A stretch of 64,000 nucleotides of DNA from Mayamaea pseudoterrestris (GCA_027923505.1 BROI01000022.1:124001-188000), one strand, 5' to 3'. Shown: positions 27,701 through 42,700, numbered from the stretch's first letter. Numbers and translations: made by a program. The notes: generated by a model from the letters alone, not told the origin.

Positions 27701-30700
27701 CAGGTGCTCATTGGATGCTCCATTGGTGCACCAGTGGCGCCTTCTAGGCAGATGCCCCTTCAAGTGGCGCTCAGAAGGATTTTCCTTCTCGCCATCACTG
27801 AGCTACTTGGATGCCATGGAAGGGTTTCACAATGCCAAATGAACATACGGGATAATGGTTTGGCCATGCAGGTGCTCATTGGATGCCCCTTTGGGGCACC
27901 AGTGGCGCCTGCTAGACAGATGACCCAACAAGTAGCGCTCAGAAGGATTTTCCTTCTCGCCGTCACTGAGCTACTTGGATGCCATGGAGGGGTTTCACCA
28001 CACCAAATGAACATACGGGACAAGGGTTTGGCCATGCAGGTGCTCATTGGATGCTCCATTGGTGCACCAGTGGCGCCTTCTAGGCAGATGGCCCTTCAAG
28101 TGGCGCTCAGAAGGATTTTCCTTCTCGCCATCACTGAGCTACTTGGATGCCATGGAGGGGTTTCACCACACCAAATGAACATACGGGACAAGGGTTTGGC
28201 CATGCAGGTGCTCATTGGATGCTCCATTGGTGCACCAGTGGCGCCTTCTAGGCAGATGCCCCTTCAACTGGCGCTCAGAAGGATTTTCCTTCTCGCCGTC
28301 ACTGAGCTACTTGGATGCCATGGAGGGGTTTCACCACACCAAATGAACATATGGGACAATGGTTTGGCCATGCAGATGCTCATTGGATGCTCCATTGGTG
28401 CACCAGTGGCGCCTTCTAGGCAGATGCCCCTTCAACTGGCGCTCAGAAGGATTTTCCTTCTCGCCGTCACTGAGCTACTTGGATGCCATGGAGGGGTTTC
28501 ACCACGCCAAATGAACATACGGGACAAGGGTTTGGCCATGCAGGTGCTCATTGGATGCTCCATTGGTGCACCAGTGGCGCCTTCTAGGCAGATGGCCCTT
28601 CAACTGGCGCTCAGAAGGATTTTCCTTCTCGCCGTCACTGAGCTACTTGGATGCCATGGAGGGGTTTCACCACGCCAAATGAACATACGGGACAAGGGTT
28701 TGGCCATGCAGATGCTCATTGGATGCTCCATTGGTGCACCAGTGGCGCCTTCTAGGCAGATGCCTCTTCAACTGGCGCTCAGAAGGTATTTCCTTCTCGC
28801 CGTCACTGAGCTACTTGGATGCCATGGAGGGGTTTCACCACACCAAATGAACATACGGGACAAGGGTTTGGCCATGCAGGTGCTCATTGGATGCTCCATT
28901 GGTGCACCAGTGGCGCCTTCTAGGCAGATGCCCCTTCAAGTGGCGCTCAGAAGGTTTTTCCTTCTCGCCGTCACTGAGCTACTTGGATGCCATGGAGGGG
29001 TTTCACCACACCAAATGAACATATGCGACAAGGGTTTGGCCATGCAAGTGCTCAAAGGATGGTCCACTGGTGCTTCAGTGGCACCTTCTAGGCAGATGCC
29101 CCTACAAGTGGCGCTCAGAAGAATTTTTCCTTCTCGCCGTCACTGAGCTATTTGGATGCAATGGAGGAGTATGGAGGGGTTTCACCACACCAAATGAACA
29201 TATGGGACAAGGGTTTGGCCATGCAGGTGCTCATTGGATGCTCCATTGGTGCACCAGTGGCGCCTTCTAGGCAGATGGCCCTTCAACTGGCGCTCAGAAG
29301 GATTTTCCTTCTCGCCGTCACTGAGCTACTTGGATGCCATGGAGGGGTTTCACCACACCAAATGAACATACGGGACAAGGGTTTGGCCATGCAGGTGCTC
29401 ATTGGATGCTCCATTGGTGCACCAGTGGCGCCTTCTAGGCAGATGACGCTTCATGACGCGTTCAGAAGGTTTTTCCTTCTCGCCGTCACTGAGCTACTTG
29501 GATGCCATGGAGGGGTTTCACCACACCAAATGAACATACGGGACAAGGGTTTGGCCATGCAGGTGCTCATAGGATGCTCCATTGGTGCACCAGTGGCGTC
29601 TTCTAGGCAGATGGCCCTTCAACTGGCGCTCAGAAGAATTTTTCCTTCTCGCCGTCACTGAGCTACTTGGATGCCATGGAAGGGGTTCACCACACCAAAT
29701 AAACATATGGGACAAGGGTTTCGCCATGCAGGTGCTCATTGAATGCTCCATTGGTGCACCAGTGACACCTTCTAGGCAGATGGCCCTTCAACTGGCGCTC
29801 ACACCGGCGCACCAGAAGGATTTCCATGCAGTCTCATGATCTCCATGGTCACCGTGGCGCCTTCAGGCAGATGCCCTTACTGGCGCCAGAAGGATTTTCC
29901 TTCTCGCCGCACTGAGCTACGGGATGCCACAGGTTTCCACCACCATATGAACATACGGGACAAGGGTTTGGCCATGCAGGTGCTCATTGGATGCTCCATT
30001 GGTGCACCAGTGGCGCCTTCTAGGCAGATGCCCCTTCAACTGGCGCTCAGAAGGATTTTCCTTCTCGCCGTCACTGAGCTACTTGGATGCCATGGAGGGG
30101 TTTCACCACACCAAATGAACATACGGGACAAGGGTTTGGCCATGCAGGTGCTCATTGGATGCTCCATTGGTGCACCAGTGGCGCCTTCTAGGCAGATGGC
30201 CCTTCAACTGGCGCTCAGAAGGATTTTCCTTCTCGCCGTCACTGAGCTACTTGGATGCCATGGAGGGGTTTCACCACACCAAATGAACATAAGGGACAAG
30301 GGTTTGGCCATGCAGGTGCTCATTGGATGCTCCATTGGTGCACCAGTGGCGCCTTCCAAACAGATGAGCCTTCAAGTGGTGCTCAGAAGGATTTTCCTTC
30401 TCGCTGTCACTGAGCTACTTGGATGCCATGGAGGGGTTTCACCACGCCAAATGAACATACGGGACAAGGGTTTGGCCATGCAGATGCTCATTGGATGCTC
30501 CATTGGTGCACCAGTGGCGCCTTCTAGGCAGATGCCCCTTCAACTGGCGCTCAGAAGGATTTTCCTTCTCGCCGTCACTGAGCTACTTGGATGCCATGGA
30601 GGGGTTTCACCACACCAAATGAACATACGGGACAAGGGTTTGGCCATGCAGGTGCTCATTGGATGCTCCATTGGTGCACCAGTGGCGCCTTCTAGGCAGA

Positions 30701-33700
30701 TGGCCCTTCAACTGGCGCTCAGAAGGATTTTCCTTCTCGCCGTCACTGAGCTACTTGGATGCCATGGAGGGGTTTCACCACACCAAATGAACATACGGGA
30801 CAAGGGTTTGGCCATGCAGGTGCTCATTGGATGCTCCATTGGTGCACCAGTGGCGCCTTCTAGGCAGATGGCCCTTCAACTGGCGCTCAGAAGGATTTTC
30901 CTTCTCGCCATCACTGAGCTACTTGGATGCCATGGCGGGGTTTCACCACGCCAAATGAACATACGGGACAAGGGTTTGGCCATGCAGGTGCTCATTGGAT
31001 GCTCCATTGGTGCACCAGTGGCGCCTTCTAGGCAGATGCCCCTTCAACTGGCGCTCAGAAGGATTTTCCTTCTCGCCGTCACTGAGCTACTTGGATGCCA
31101 TGGAGGGGTTTCACCACGCCAAATGAACATACAGGACAAGGGTTTGGCCATGCAGGTGCTCATTGGATGCTCCATTGGTGCACCAGTGGCGCCTTCTAGG
31201 CAGATGGCCCTTCAACTGGCGCTCAGAAGGATTTTCCTTCTCGCCATCACTGAGCTACTTGGATGCCATGGAGGGGTTTCACCACACCAAATGAACATAC
31301 GGGACAAGGGTTTGGCCATGCAGGTGCTCATTGGATGCTCCATTGGTGCACCAGTGGCGCCTTCTAGGCAGATGGCCCTTCAACTGGCGCTCAGAAGGAT
31401 TTTCCTTCTCGCCATCACTGAGCTACTTGGATGCCATGGAGGGGTTTCACCACACCAAATGAACATACGGGACAAGGGTTTGGCCATGCAGGTGCTCATT
31501 GGATGCTCCATTGGTGCACCAGTGGCGCCTTCTAGGCAGATGCCCCTTCAACTGGCGCTCAGAAGGATTTTCCTTCTCGCCGTCACTGAGCTACTTGGAT
31601 GCCATGGAGGGGTTTCACCACACCAAATGAACATACAGGACAAGGGTTTGGCCATGCAGGTGCTCATTGGATGCTCCATTGGTGCACCAGTGGCGCCTTC
31701 TAGGCAGATGGCCCTTCAACTGGCGCTCAGAAGGTTTTTCCTTCTCGCCGTCACTGAGCTACTTGGATGCCATGGAGGGGTTTCACCACGCCAAATGAAC
31801 ATACGGGACAAGGGTTTGGCCATGCAGGTGCTCATTGGATGCTCCATTGGTGCACCAGTGGCGCCTTCTAGGCAGATGGCCCTTCAACTGGCGCTCAGAA
31901 GGATTTTCCTTCTCGCCGTCACTGAGCTACTTGGATGCCATGGAGGGGTTTCACCACACCAAATGAACATATGGGACAAGGGTTTGGCCATGCAGGTGCT
32001 CATTGGATGCTCCATTGGTGCACCAGTGGCGCCTTCTAGGCAGATGGCCCTTCAACTGGCGCTCAGAAGGTTTTTCCTTCTCGCCGTCACTGAGCTACTT
32101 GGATGCCATGGAGGGGTTTCACCACGCCAAATGAACATACGGGACAAGGGTTTGGCCATGCAGGTGCTCATTGGATGCTCCATTGGTGCACCAGTGGCGC
32201 CTTCTAGGCAGATGGCCCTTCAACTGGCGCTCAGAAGGATTTTCCTTCTCGCCGTCACTGAGCTACTTGGATGCCATGGCGGGGTTTCACCACGCCAAAT
32301 GAACATACGGGACAAGGGTTTGGCCATGCAGGTGCTCATTGGATGCTCCATTGGTGCACCAGTGGCGCCTTCTAGGCAGATGGCCCTTCAACTGGCGCTC
32401 AGAAGGATTTTCCTTCTCGCCGTCACTGAGCTACTTGGATGCCATGGAGGGGTTTCACCACGCCAAATGAACATACGGGACAAGGGTTTGGCCATGCAGG
32501 TGCTCATTGGATGCTCCATTGGTGCACCAGTGGCGCCTTCTAGGCAGATGCCCCTTCAACTGGCGCTCAGAAGGATTTTCCTTCTCGCCATCACTGAGCT
32601 ACTTGGATGCCACAGAGGGGTTTTACTACACCAAATGAACATACAGGACAAGGGTTTGGCCATGCAGGTGCTCATTGGATGCTCCATTGGTGCACCAGTG
32701 GCGCCTTCTAGGCAGATGGCCCTTCAACTGGTGCTCAGAAGGTTTTTCCTTCTCGCCGTCACTGAGCTACTTGGATGCCATGGAGGGGTTTCACCACACC
32801 AAATGAACATACGGGACAAGGGTTTGGCCATGCAGGTGCTCATTGGATGCTCCATTGGTGCACCAGTGGCGCTTTCTAGGCAGATGCCCCTTCAACTGGT
32901 GCTCAGAAGGTTTTTCCTTCTCGCCGTCACTGAGCTACTTGGATGCCATGGAGGGGTTTCACCACGCCAAATGAACATACAGGACAAGGGTTTGGCCATG
33001 CAGGTGCTCATTGGATGCTCCATTGGTGCACCAGTGGCGCCTTCTAGGCAGATGGCCCTTCAACTGGCGCTCAGAAGGTTTTTCCTTCTCGCCGTCACTG
33101 AGCTACTTGGATGCCATGGCGGGGTTTCACCACGCCAAATGAACATACGGGACAAGGGTTTGGCCATGCAGGTGCTCATTGGATGCTCCATTGGTGCACC
33201 AGTGGCGCCTTCTAGGCAGATGGCCCTTCAACTGGCGCTCAGAAGGTTTTTCCTTCTCGCCGTCACTGGGTTATTTGGATGCATTGGGGGGGTGTCACCA
33301 CGCCAAATGAACATACAGGACAAGGGTTTGGCCATGCAGGTGCTCATAGGATGCTCCATTGGTGCACCAGTGGCGCCTTCTAGGCAGATGGCCCTTCAAC
33401 TGGCGCTCAGAAGGATTTTCCTTCTCACCGTCACTGAGGTACTTGGATGCCATGGAGGGGTTTCACCACACCAAATGAACATATTGGACAAGGGTTTGGC
33501 CATGCAGGTGCTCATTGGATGCTCCATTGGTGCACCAGTGGCGCCTTCTAGGCAGATGGCCCCTCTACTGGCGCTCAGAAGGTTTTTCCTTCTCGCCGTC
33601 ACTGAGATACTTGGATGCCATGGCGGGATTTCACCACACCAAATGAACATACGGGACAAGGGTTTGGCCATGCAGGTGCTCATTGGATGCTCCATTGGTG

Positions 33701-36700
33701 CACCAGTGGCGCCTTCTAGGCAGATGGCCCTTTAAGTGGCGCTCAGAAGTATTTTCCTTCTCGCCTTCACTGAGATACTTGGATGCCATGAGGGGTCTCA
33801 CTACAGCCAAATGAACATATGGGACAAGGGTTTGGCCATGCAGGTGCTCATTTGATGCTCCACTGGTGCACCAGTGGCACCTTCTGGGCAGACGACCCTT
33901 CAACTGGCGATCAGAAGGTTGTTCCTTCTCGGCGTCACTGAGCTACTTGGATGCCATGGAGGGGTTTCACCACACCAAATGAACATACGGGACAAGGGTT
34001 TGGCCATGCAGGTGCTCATTGGATGCTCCATTGGTGCACCAGTGGCGCCTTCTAGGCAGATGGCCCTTCAACTGGCGCTCAGAAGGATTTTCCTTCTCGC
34101 CGTCACTGAGCTACTTGGATGCCATGGAGGGGTTTCACCACACCAAATGAACATACGGGACAAGGGTTTGGCCATGCAGGTGCTCATAGGATGCTCCATT
34201 GGTGCACCAGTGGCGCCTTCTAGGCAGATGGCCCTTCAACTGGCGCTCAGAAGGATTTTCCTTCTCGCCATCACTGAGCTACTTGGATGCCATGGAGGGG
34301 TTTCACCACGCCAAATGAACATATGGGACAAGGGTTTGGCCATGCAGGTGCTCATTGGATGCTCCATTGGTGCACCAGTGGCGCCTTCTAGGCAGATGGC
34401 CCTTCAACTGGCGCTCAGAAGGATTTTCCTTCTCGCCGTCACTGAGCTACTTGGATGCCATGGAGGGGTTTCACCACACCAAATGAACATACGGGACAAG
34501 GGTTTGGCCATGCAGGTGCTCATTGGATGCTCCATTGGTGCACCAGTGGCGCCTTCTAGGCAGATGGCCCTTCAACTGGCGCTCAGAAGGTTTTTCCTTC
34601 TCGCCGTCACTGAGCTACTTGGATGCCATGGAGGGGTTTCACCACACCAAATGAACATACGGGACAAGGGTTTGGCCATGCAGGTGCTCATTGGATGCTC
34701 CATTGGTGCACCAGTGGCGCCTTCTAGGCAGATGGCCCTTCAACTGGCGCTCAGAAGGTTTTTCCTTCTCGCCGTCACTGAGCTACTTGGATGCCATGGA
34801 GGGGTTTCACCACGCCAAATGAACATACGGGACAAGGGTTTGGCCATGCAGGTGCTCATTGGATGCTCCATTGGTGCACCAGTGGCGCCTTCTAGGCAGA
34901 TGGCCCTTCAACTGGCGCTCAGAAGGTTTTTCCTTCTCGCCGTCACTGAGCTACTTGGATGCCATGGAGGGGTTTCACCACACCAAATGAACATACAGGA
35001 CAAGGGTTTGGCCATGCAGGTGCTCATTGGATGCTCCATTGGTGCACCAGTGGCGCCTTCTAGGCAGATGGCCCTTCAACTGGCGCTCAGAAGGATTTTC
35101 CTTCTCGCCGTCACTGAGCTACTTGGATGCCATGGAGGGGTTTCACCACACCAAATGAACATACGGGACAAGGGTTTGGCCATGCAGGTGCTCATTGGAT
35201 GCTCCATTGGTGCACCAGTGGCGCCTTCTAGGCAGATGGCCCTTCAACTGGCGCTCAGAAGGATTTTCCTTCTCGCCGTCACTGAGCTACTTGGATGCCA
35301 TGGCGGGGTTTCACCACACCAAATGAACATACGGGACAAGGGTTTGGCCATGCAGGTGCTCATTGGATGCTCCATTGGTGCACCAGTGGCGCCTTCTAGG
35401 CAGATGGCCCTTCAACTGGCGCTCAGAAGGATTTTCCTTCTCGCCGTCACTGAGCTACTTGGATGCCATGGCGGGGTTTCACCACGCCAAATGAACATAT
35501 GGGACAAGGGTTTGGCCATGCAGGTGCTCATTGGATGCTCCATTGGTGCACCAGTGGCGCCTTCTAGGCAGATGGCCCTTCAACTGGCGCTCAGAAGGAT
35601 TTTCCTTCTCGCCGTCACTGAGCTACTTGGATGCCATGGCGGGGTTTCACCACACCAAATGAACATACGGGACAAGGGTTTGGCCATGCAGGTGCTCATT
35701 GGATGCTCCATTGGTGCACCAGTGGCGCCTTCTAGGCAGATGGCCCTTCAACTGGCGCTCAGAAGGTTTTTCCTTCTCGCCGTCACTGAGCTACTTGGAT
35801 GCCATGGAGGGGTTTCACCACGCCAAATGAACATACGGGACAAGGGTTTGGCCATGCAGGTGCTCATAGGATGCTCCATTGGTGCACCAGTGGCACCTTC
35901 TAGGCAGATGGCCCTTCAACTGGCGCTCAGAAGGTTTTTCCTTCTCGCCGTCACTGAGCTACTTGGATGCCATGGAGGGGTTTCACCACACCAAATGAAC
36001 ATATGGGACAAGGGTTTGGCCATGCAGGTGCTCATTGGATGCTCCATTGGTGCACCAGTGGCGCCTTCTAGGCAGATGGCCCTTCAACTGGCGCTCAGAA
36101 GGATTTTCCTTCTCGCCGTCACTGAGCTACTTGGATGCCATGGAGGGGTTTCACCACACCAAATGAACATATGGGACAAGGGTTTGGCCATGCAGGTGCT
36201 CATTGGATGCTCCATTGGTGCACCAGTGGCGCCTTCTAGGCAGATGGCCCTTCAAGTGGCGCTCAGAAGGTTTTTCCTTCTCGCCGTCACTGAGCTACTT
36301 GGATGCCATGGCGGGGTTTCACCACACCAAATGAACATACAGGACAAGGGTTTGGCCATGCAGGTGCTCATTGGATGCTCCATTGGTGCACCAGTGGCGC
36401 CTTCTAGGCAGATGGCCCTTCAACTGGCGCTCAGAAGGATTTTCCTTCTCGCCGTCACTGAGCTACTTGGATGCCATGGCGGGGTTTCACCACGCCAAAT
36501 GAACATACGGGACAAGGGTTTGGCCATGCAGGTGCTCATTGGATGCTCCATTGGTGCACCAGTGGCGCCTTCTAGGCAGATGGCCCTTCAACTGGCGCTC
36601 AGAAGGATTTTCCTTCTCGCCGTCACTGAGCTACTTGGATGCCATGGAGGGGTTTCACCACACCAAATGAACATACAGGACAAGGGTTTGGCCATGCAGG

Positions 36701-39700
36701 TGCTCATTGGATGCTCCATTGGTGCACCAGTGGCGCCTTCTAGGCAGATGGCCCTTCAACTGGCGCTCAGAAGGTTTTTCCTTCTCATCGTCACTGAGCT
36801 ACTTGGATGCCATGGCGGGGTTTCACCACACCAAATGACAATATGGGACAAGGGTTTGGCCATGCAGGTGCTCATTGCATGCTCCATTGGTGCACCAGTG
36901 GCGCCTTCTAGGCAGATGGTTCTTCAACTGGCGCTCAGAAGGTTTTTCCTTCTCGCCGTCACCGAGCTACTTGGATGCCATGGCGGGGTTTCACCACGCC
37001 AAATGAACGTATGGGACAAGGGTTTGGCCATGCAGGTGCTCATTGGATGCTCCATTGGTGCACCAGTGGCGCCTTCTAGGCAGATGGCCCTTCAACTGGC
37101 GCTCAGAAGGATTTTCCTTCTCGCCGTCACTGAGCTACTTGGATGCCATGGCGGGGTTTCACCACACCAAATGAACATACGGGACAAGGGTTTGGCCATG
37201 CAGGTGCTCATTGGATGCTCCATTGGTGCACCAGTGGCACCTTCTAGGCAGATGGCCCTTCAACTGGCGCTCAGAAGGTTTTTCCTTCTCGCCGTCACTG
37301 AGCTACTTGGATGCCATGGAGGGGGTTCACCACACCAAATGAACATACGGGACAAGGGTTTGGCCATGCAGGTGCTCATTGGATGCTCCATTGGTGCACC
37401 AGTGGCGCCTTCTAGGCAGATGGCCCTTCAACTGGCGCTCAGAAGGATTTTCCTTCTCGCCGTCACTGAGCTACTTGGATGCCATGGCGGGGTTTCACCA
37501 CGCCAAATGAACATACGGGACAAGGGTTTGGCCATGCAGGTGCTCATTGGATGCTCCATTGGTGCACCAGTGGCGCCTTCTAGGCAGATGGCCCTTCAAC
37601 TGGCGCTCAGAAGGTTTTTCCTTCTCGCCGTCACTGAGCTACTTGGATGCCATGGCAGGGGTTTCACCACGCCAAATGAACATACGGGACAAGGGTTTGG
37701 CCATGCAGGTGCTCATTGGATGCTCCATTGGTGCACCAGTGGCGCCTTCTAGGCAGATGGCCCTTCAACTGGCGCTCAGAAGGTTTTTCCTTCTCGCTGT
37801 CACTGAGCTACTTGGATGCCATGGCGGGTTTTCACCACACCAAATGAACATACGGGACAAGGGTTTGGCCATGCAGGTGCTCATTGGATGCTCCATTGGT
37901 GCACCAGTGGCGCCTTCTAGGCAGATGGCCCTTCAACTGGCGCTCAGAAGGTTTTTCCTTCTCGCCGTCACTGAGCTACTTGGATGCCATGGCGGGGTTT
38001 CACCACGCCAAATGAACATATGGGACAAGGGTTTGGCCATGCAGGTGCTCATTGGATGCTCCATTGGTGCACCAGTGGCGCCTTCTAGGCAGATGGCCCT
38101 TCAACTGGCGCTCAGAAGGTTTTTCCTTCTCGCCATCACTGAGCTACTTGGATGCCATGGAGGGGTTTCACCACGCCAAATGAACATATGGGACAAGGGT
38201 TTGGCCATGCAGGTGCTCATTGGATGCTCCATTGGTGCACCAGTGGCGCCTTCTAGGCAGATGGCCCTTCAACTGGCGCTCAGAAGGTTTTTCCTTCTCG
38301 TCGTCACTGAGCTACTTGGATGCCATGGCGGGGTTTCACCACACCAAATGAACATACGGGACAAGGGTTTGGCCATGCAGGTGCTCATTGGATGCTCCAT
38401 TGGTGCACCAGTGGCGCCTTCTAGGCAGATGGCCCTTCAACTGGCGCTCAGAAGGTTTTTCCTTCTCGTCGTCACTGAGCTACTTGGATGCCATGGCGGG
38501 GTTTCACCACACCAAATGAACATACGGGACAAGGGTTTGGCCATGCAGGTGCTCATTGGATGCTCCATTGGTGCACCAGTGGCGCCTTCTAGGCAGATGG
38601 CCCTTCAACTGGCGCTCAGAAGGAATTTCCTTCTCGCCGTCACTGAGCTACTTGGATGCCATGGCGGGGTTTCACCACGCCAAATGAACATACGGGACAA
38701 GGGTTTGGCCATGCAGGTGCTCATTGGATGCTCCATTGGTGCACCAGTGGCGCCTTCTAGGCAGATGGCCCTTCAACTGGCGCTCAGAAGGATTTTCCTT
38801 CTCGCCGTCACTGAGCTACTTGGATGCCATGGCGGGGTTTCACCACACCAAATGAACATACGGGACAAGGGTTTGGCCATGCAGGTGCTCATTGGATGCT
38901 CCATTGGTGCACCAGTGGCGCCTTCTAGGCAGATGGCCCTTCAACTGGCGCTCAGAAGGAATTTCCTTCTCGCCGTCACTGAGCTACTTGGATGCCATGG
39001 CGGGGTTTCACCACGCCAAATGAACATACGGGACAAGGGTTTGGCCATGCAGGTGCTCATTGGATGCTCCATTGGTGCACCAGTGGCGCCTTCTAGGCAG
39101 ATGGCCCTTCAACTGGCGCTCAGAAGGATTTTCCTTCTCGCCGTCACTGAGCTACTTGGATGCCATGGCGGGGTTTCACCACACCAAATGAACATACGGG
39201 ACAAGGGTTTGGCCATGCAGGTGCTCATTGGATGCTCCATTGGTGCACCAGTGGCGCCTTCTAGGCAGATGGCCCTTCAACTGGCGCTCAGAAGGTTTTT
39301 CCTTCTCGCCATCACTGAGCTACTTGGATGCCATGGAGGTGTTTCACCACGCCAAATGAACATACAGGACAAGGGTTTGGCCATGCAGGTGCTCATTGGA
39401 TGCTCCAATGGTGCACCAGTGGCGCCTTCTAGGCAGATGGCCCTTCAACTGGCGCTCAGAAGGAATTTCCTTCTCGCCGTCACTGAGCTACTTGGATGCC
39501 ATGGCGGGGTTTCACCACGCCAAATGAACATACGGGACAAGGGTTTGGCCATGCAGGTGCTCATTGGATGCTCCAATGGTGCACCAGTGGCGCCTTCTAG
39601 GCAGATGGCCCTTCAACTGGCGCTCAGAAGGATTTTCCTTCTCGCCGTCACTGAGCTACTTGGATGCCATGGCGGGGTTTCACCACACCAAATGAACATA

Positions 39701-42700
39701 TGGGACAAGGGTTTGGCCATGCAGGTGCTCATTGGATGCTCCATTGGTGCACCAGTGGCGCCTTCTAGGCAGATGGCCCTTCAACTGGCGCTCAGAAGGT
39801 TTTTCCTTCTCGCCGTCACTGAGCTACTTGGATGCCATGGCGGGGTTTCACCACACCAAATGAACATATGGGACAAGGGTTTGGCCATGCAGGTGCTCAT
39901 TGGATGCTCCATTGGTGCACCAGTGGCGCCTTCTAGGCAGATGGCCCTTCAACTGGCGCTCAGAAGGATTTTCCTTCTCGCCGTCACTGAGCTACTTGGA
40001 TGCCATGGCGGGGTTTCACCACGCCAAATGAACATACGGGACAAGGGTTTGGCCATGCAGGTGCTCATTGGATGCTCCATTGGTGCACCAGTGGCGCCTT
40101 CTAGGCAGATGGCCCTTCAACTGGCGCTCAGAAGGTTTTTCCTTCTCGCCGTCACTGAGCTACTTGGATGCCATGGCGGGGTTTCACCACGCCAAATGAA
40201 CATACGGGACAAGGGTTTGGCCATGCAGGTGCTCATTGGATGCTCCATTGGTGCACCAGTGGCGCCTTCTAGGCAGATGGCCCTTCAACTGGCGCTCAGA
40301 AGGTTTTTCCTTCTCGCCGTCACTGAGCTACTTGGATGCCATGGCGGGGTTTCACCACACCAAATGAACATATTGGACAAGGGTTTGGCCAAGCAGGTGC
40401 TCATTGAATGCTCCATTGGTGCACCATTGGCGCCTTCTAGGCAGATGGCCCTTCAACTGGCGCTCAGAAGGAATTTCCTTCTCGCCGTCACTGAGCTACT
40501 TGGATGCCATGGCGGGGTTTCACCACGCCAAATGAACATATTGGACAAGGGTTTGGCCATGCAGGTGCTCATTGGATGCTCCATTGGTGCACCAGTGGCG
40601 CCTTCTAGGCAGATGGCCCTTCAACTGGCGCTCAGAAGGATTTTCCTTCTCGCCGTCAGTGAGCTACTTGGATGCCATGGCGGGGTTTCACCACACCAAA
40701 TGAACATATGGGACAAGGGTTTGGCCATGCAGATGATCATAGGATGCTCCAATGGTGCACCAGTGGCGCCTTCGGCAGACCCTTCAACTGGCGCTCAGAA
40801 GGATTTTCCTTCTCGCTGTCACTGAGCTACTTGGATGCCATGGAGGGGTTTCACCACACCAAATGAACATATGGGACAAGGGTTTGGCCATGCAGGTGCT
40901 CATTGGATGCTCCAATGGTGCACCAGTGGCGCCTTCTAGGCAGATGGCCCTTCAACTGGCGCTCAGAAGGTTTTTCCTTCTCGCTGTCACTGAGCTACTT
41001 GGATGCCATGGCGGGGTTTCACCACACCAAATGAACATACAGGACAAGGGTTTGGCCATGCAGGTGCTCATTGGATGCTCCATTGGTGCACCATTGGCGC
41101 CTTCTAGGCAGATGGCCCTTCAACTGGCGCTCAGAAGGAATTTCCTTCTCGCCGTCACTGAGCTACTTGGATGCCATGGCGGGGTTTCACCACACCAAAT
41201 GAACATACAGGACAAGGGTTTGGCCATGCAGGTGCTCATTGGATGCTCCATTGGTGCACCAGTGGCGCCTTCTAGGCAGATGGCCCTTCAACTGGCGCTC
41301 AGAAGGATTTTCCTTCTCGCCGTCACTGAGCTACTTGGATGCCATGGAGGGGTTTCACCACACCAAATGAACATACGGGACAAGGGTTTGGCCATGCAGG
41401 TGCTCATTGGATGCTCCATTGGTGCACCAGTGGCGCCTTCTAGGCAGATGGCCCTTCAACTGGCGCTCAGAAGGATTTTCCTTCTCGCCGTCACTGAGCT
41501 ACTTGGATGCCATGGAGGGGTTTCACCACACCAAATGAACATACGGGACAAGGGTTTGGCCATGCAGGTGCTCATTGGATGCTCCATTGGTGCACCAGTG
41601 GCGCCTTCTAGGCAGATGCCCTTTCAACTGGCGCTCAGAAGGTTTTTCCTTCTCGCTGTCACTGAGCTACTTGGATGCCATGAGGGGTTTCACTACAGCC
41701 AAATGAACATATGGGACAAGGGTTTGGCCATGCAGGTGCTCATTTGATGCTCCACTGGTGCACCAGTGGCACCTTCTGGGCAGACGACCCTTCAACTGGC
41801 GATCAGAAGGTTGTTCCTTCTCGGCGTCACTGAGCTACTTGGATGCCATGGAGGGGTTTTGCCGCGCCATATGAACATATGGGACAAAGGTTTAGCCATG
41901 CAGGTGCTCATTGGATGCTCCATTGGTGCACCAGTGGCGCCTTCTAGGCAGATGCCCCTTCAACTGGCGCTCAGAAGGATTTTCCTTCTCGCCGTCACTG
42001 AGCTACTTGGATGCCATGGAGGGGTTTCACCACACCAAATGAACATACGGGACAAGGGTTTGGCCATGCAGGTGCTCATTGGATGCTCCATTGGTGCACC
42101 AGTGGCGCCTTCTAGGCAGATGACCCTTCAAGTGGCGCTCAGAAGGATTTTCCTTCTCGCCGTCACTGAGCTACTTGGATGCCATGGAGGGGTTTCACCA
42201 CACCAAATGAACATACGGGACAATGGTTTGGCCATGCAGGTGCTCATTGGATGCTCCATTGGTGCACCAGTGACGCCTTCTAGACAGATGACCCTTCAAC
42301 TAGCGCTCAGAAGGATTTTCCTTCTCGCCGTCACTGAGCTACTTGGATGCCATGGAGGGGTTTCACCACACCAAATGAACATACGGGACAAGGGTTTGGC
42401 CATGCAGGTGCTCATTGGATGCTCCATTGGTGCACCAGTGGCACCTTCTAGGCAGATGCCCCCACAACTGGTGCTCAGAAGGTATTTCCTTCTCGCCGTC
42501 ACTGAGCTACATGGATGCCATGGAGGGGTTTCACCACACCAAATGACAAGGACAAGGGGTTTGGCCATGCAGGTGCTCATTGGATGCTCCAATGGTGCAC
42601 CAGTGGCGCCTTCTAGGCAGATGGCCCTTCAACTGGCGCTCAGAAGGATTTTCCTTCTCGCCGTCACTGAGCTACTTGGATGCCATGGAGGGGTTTCACC

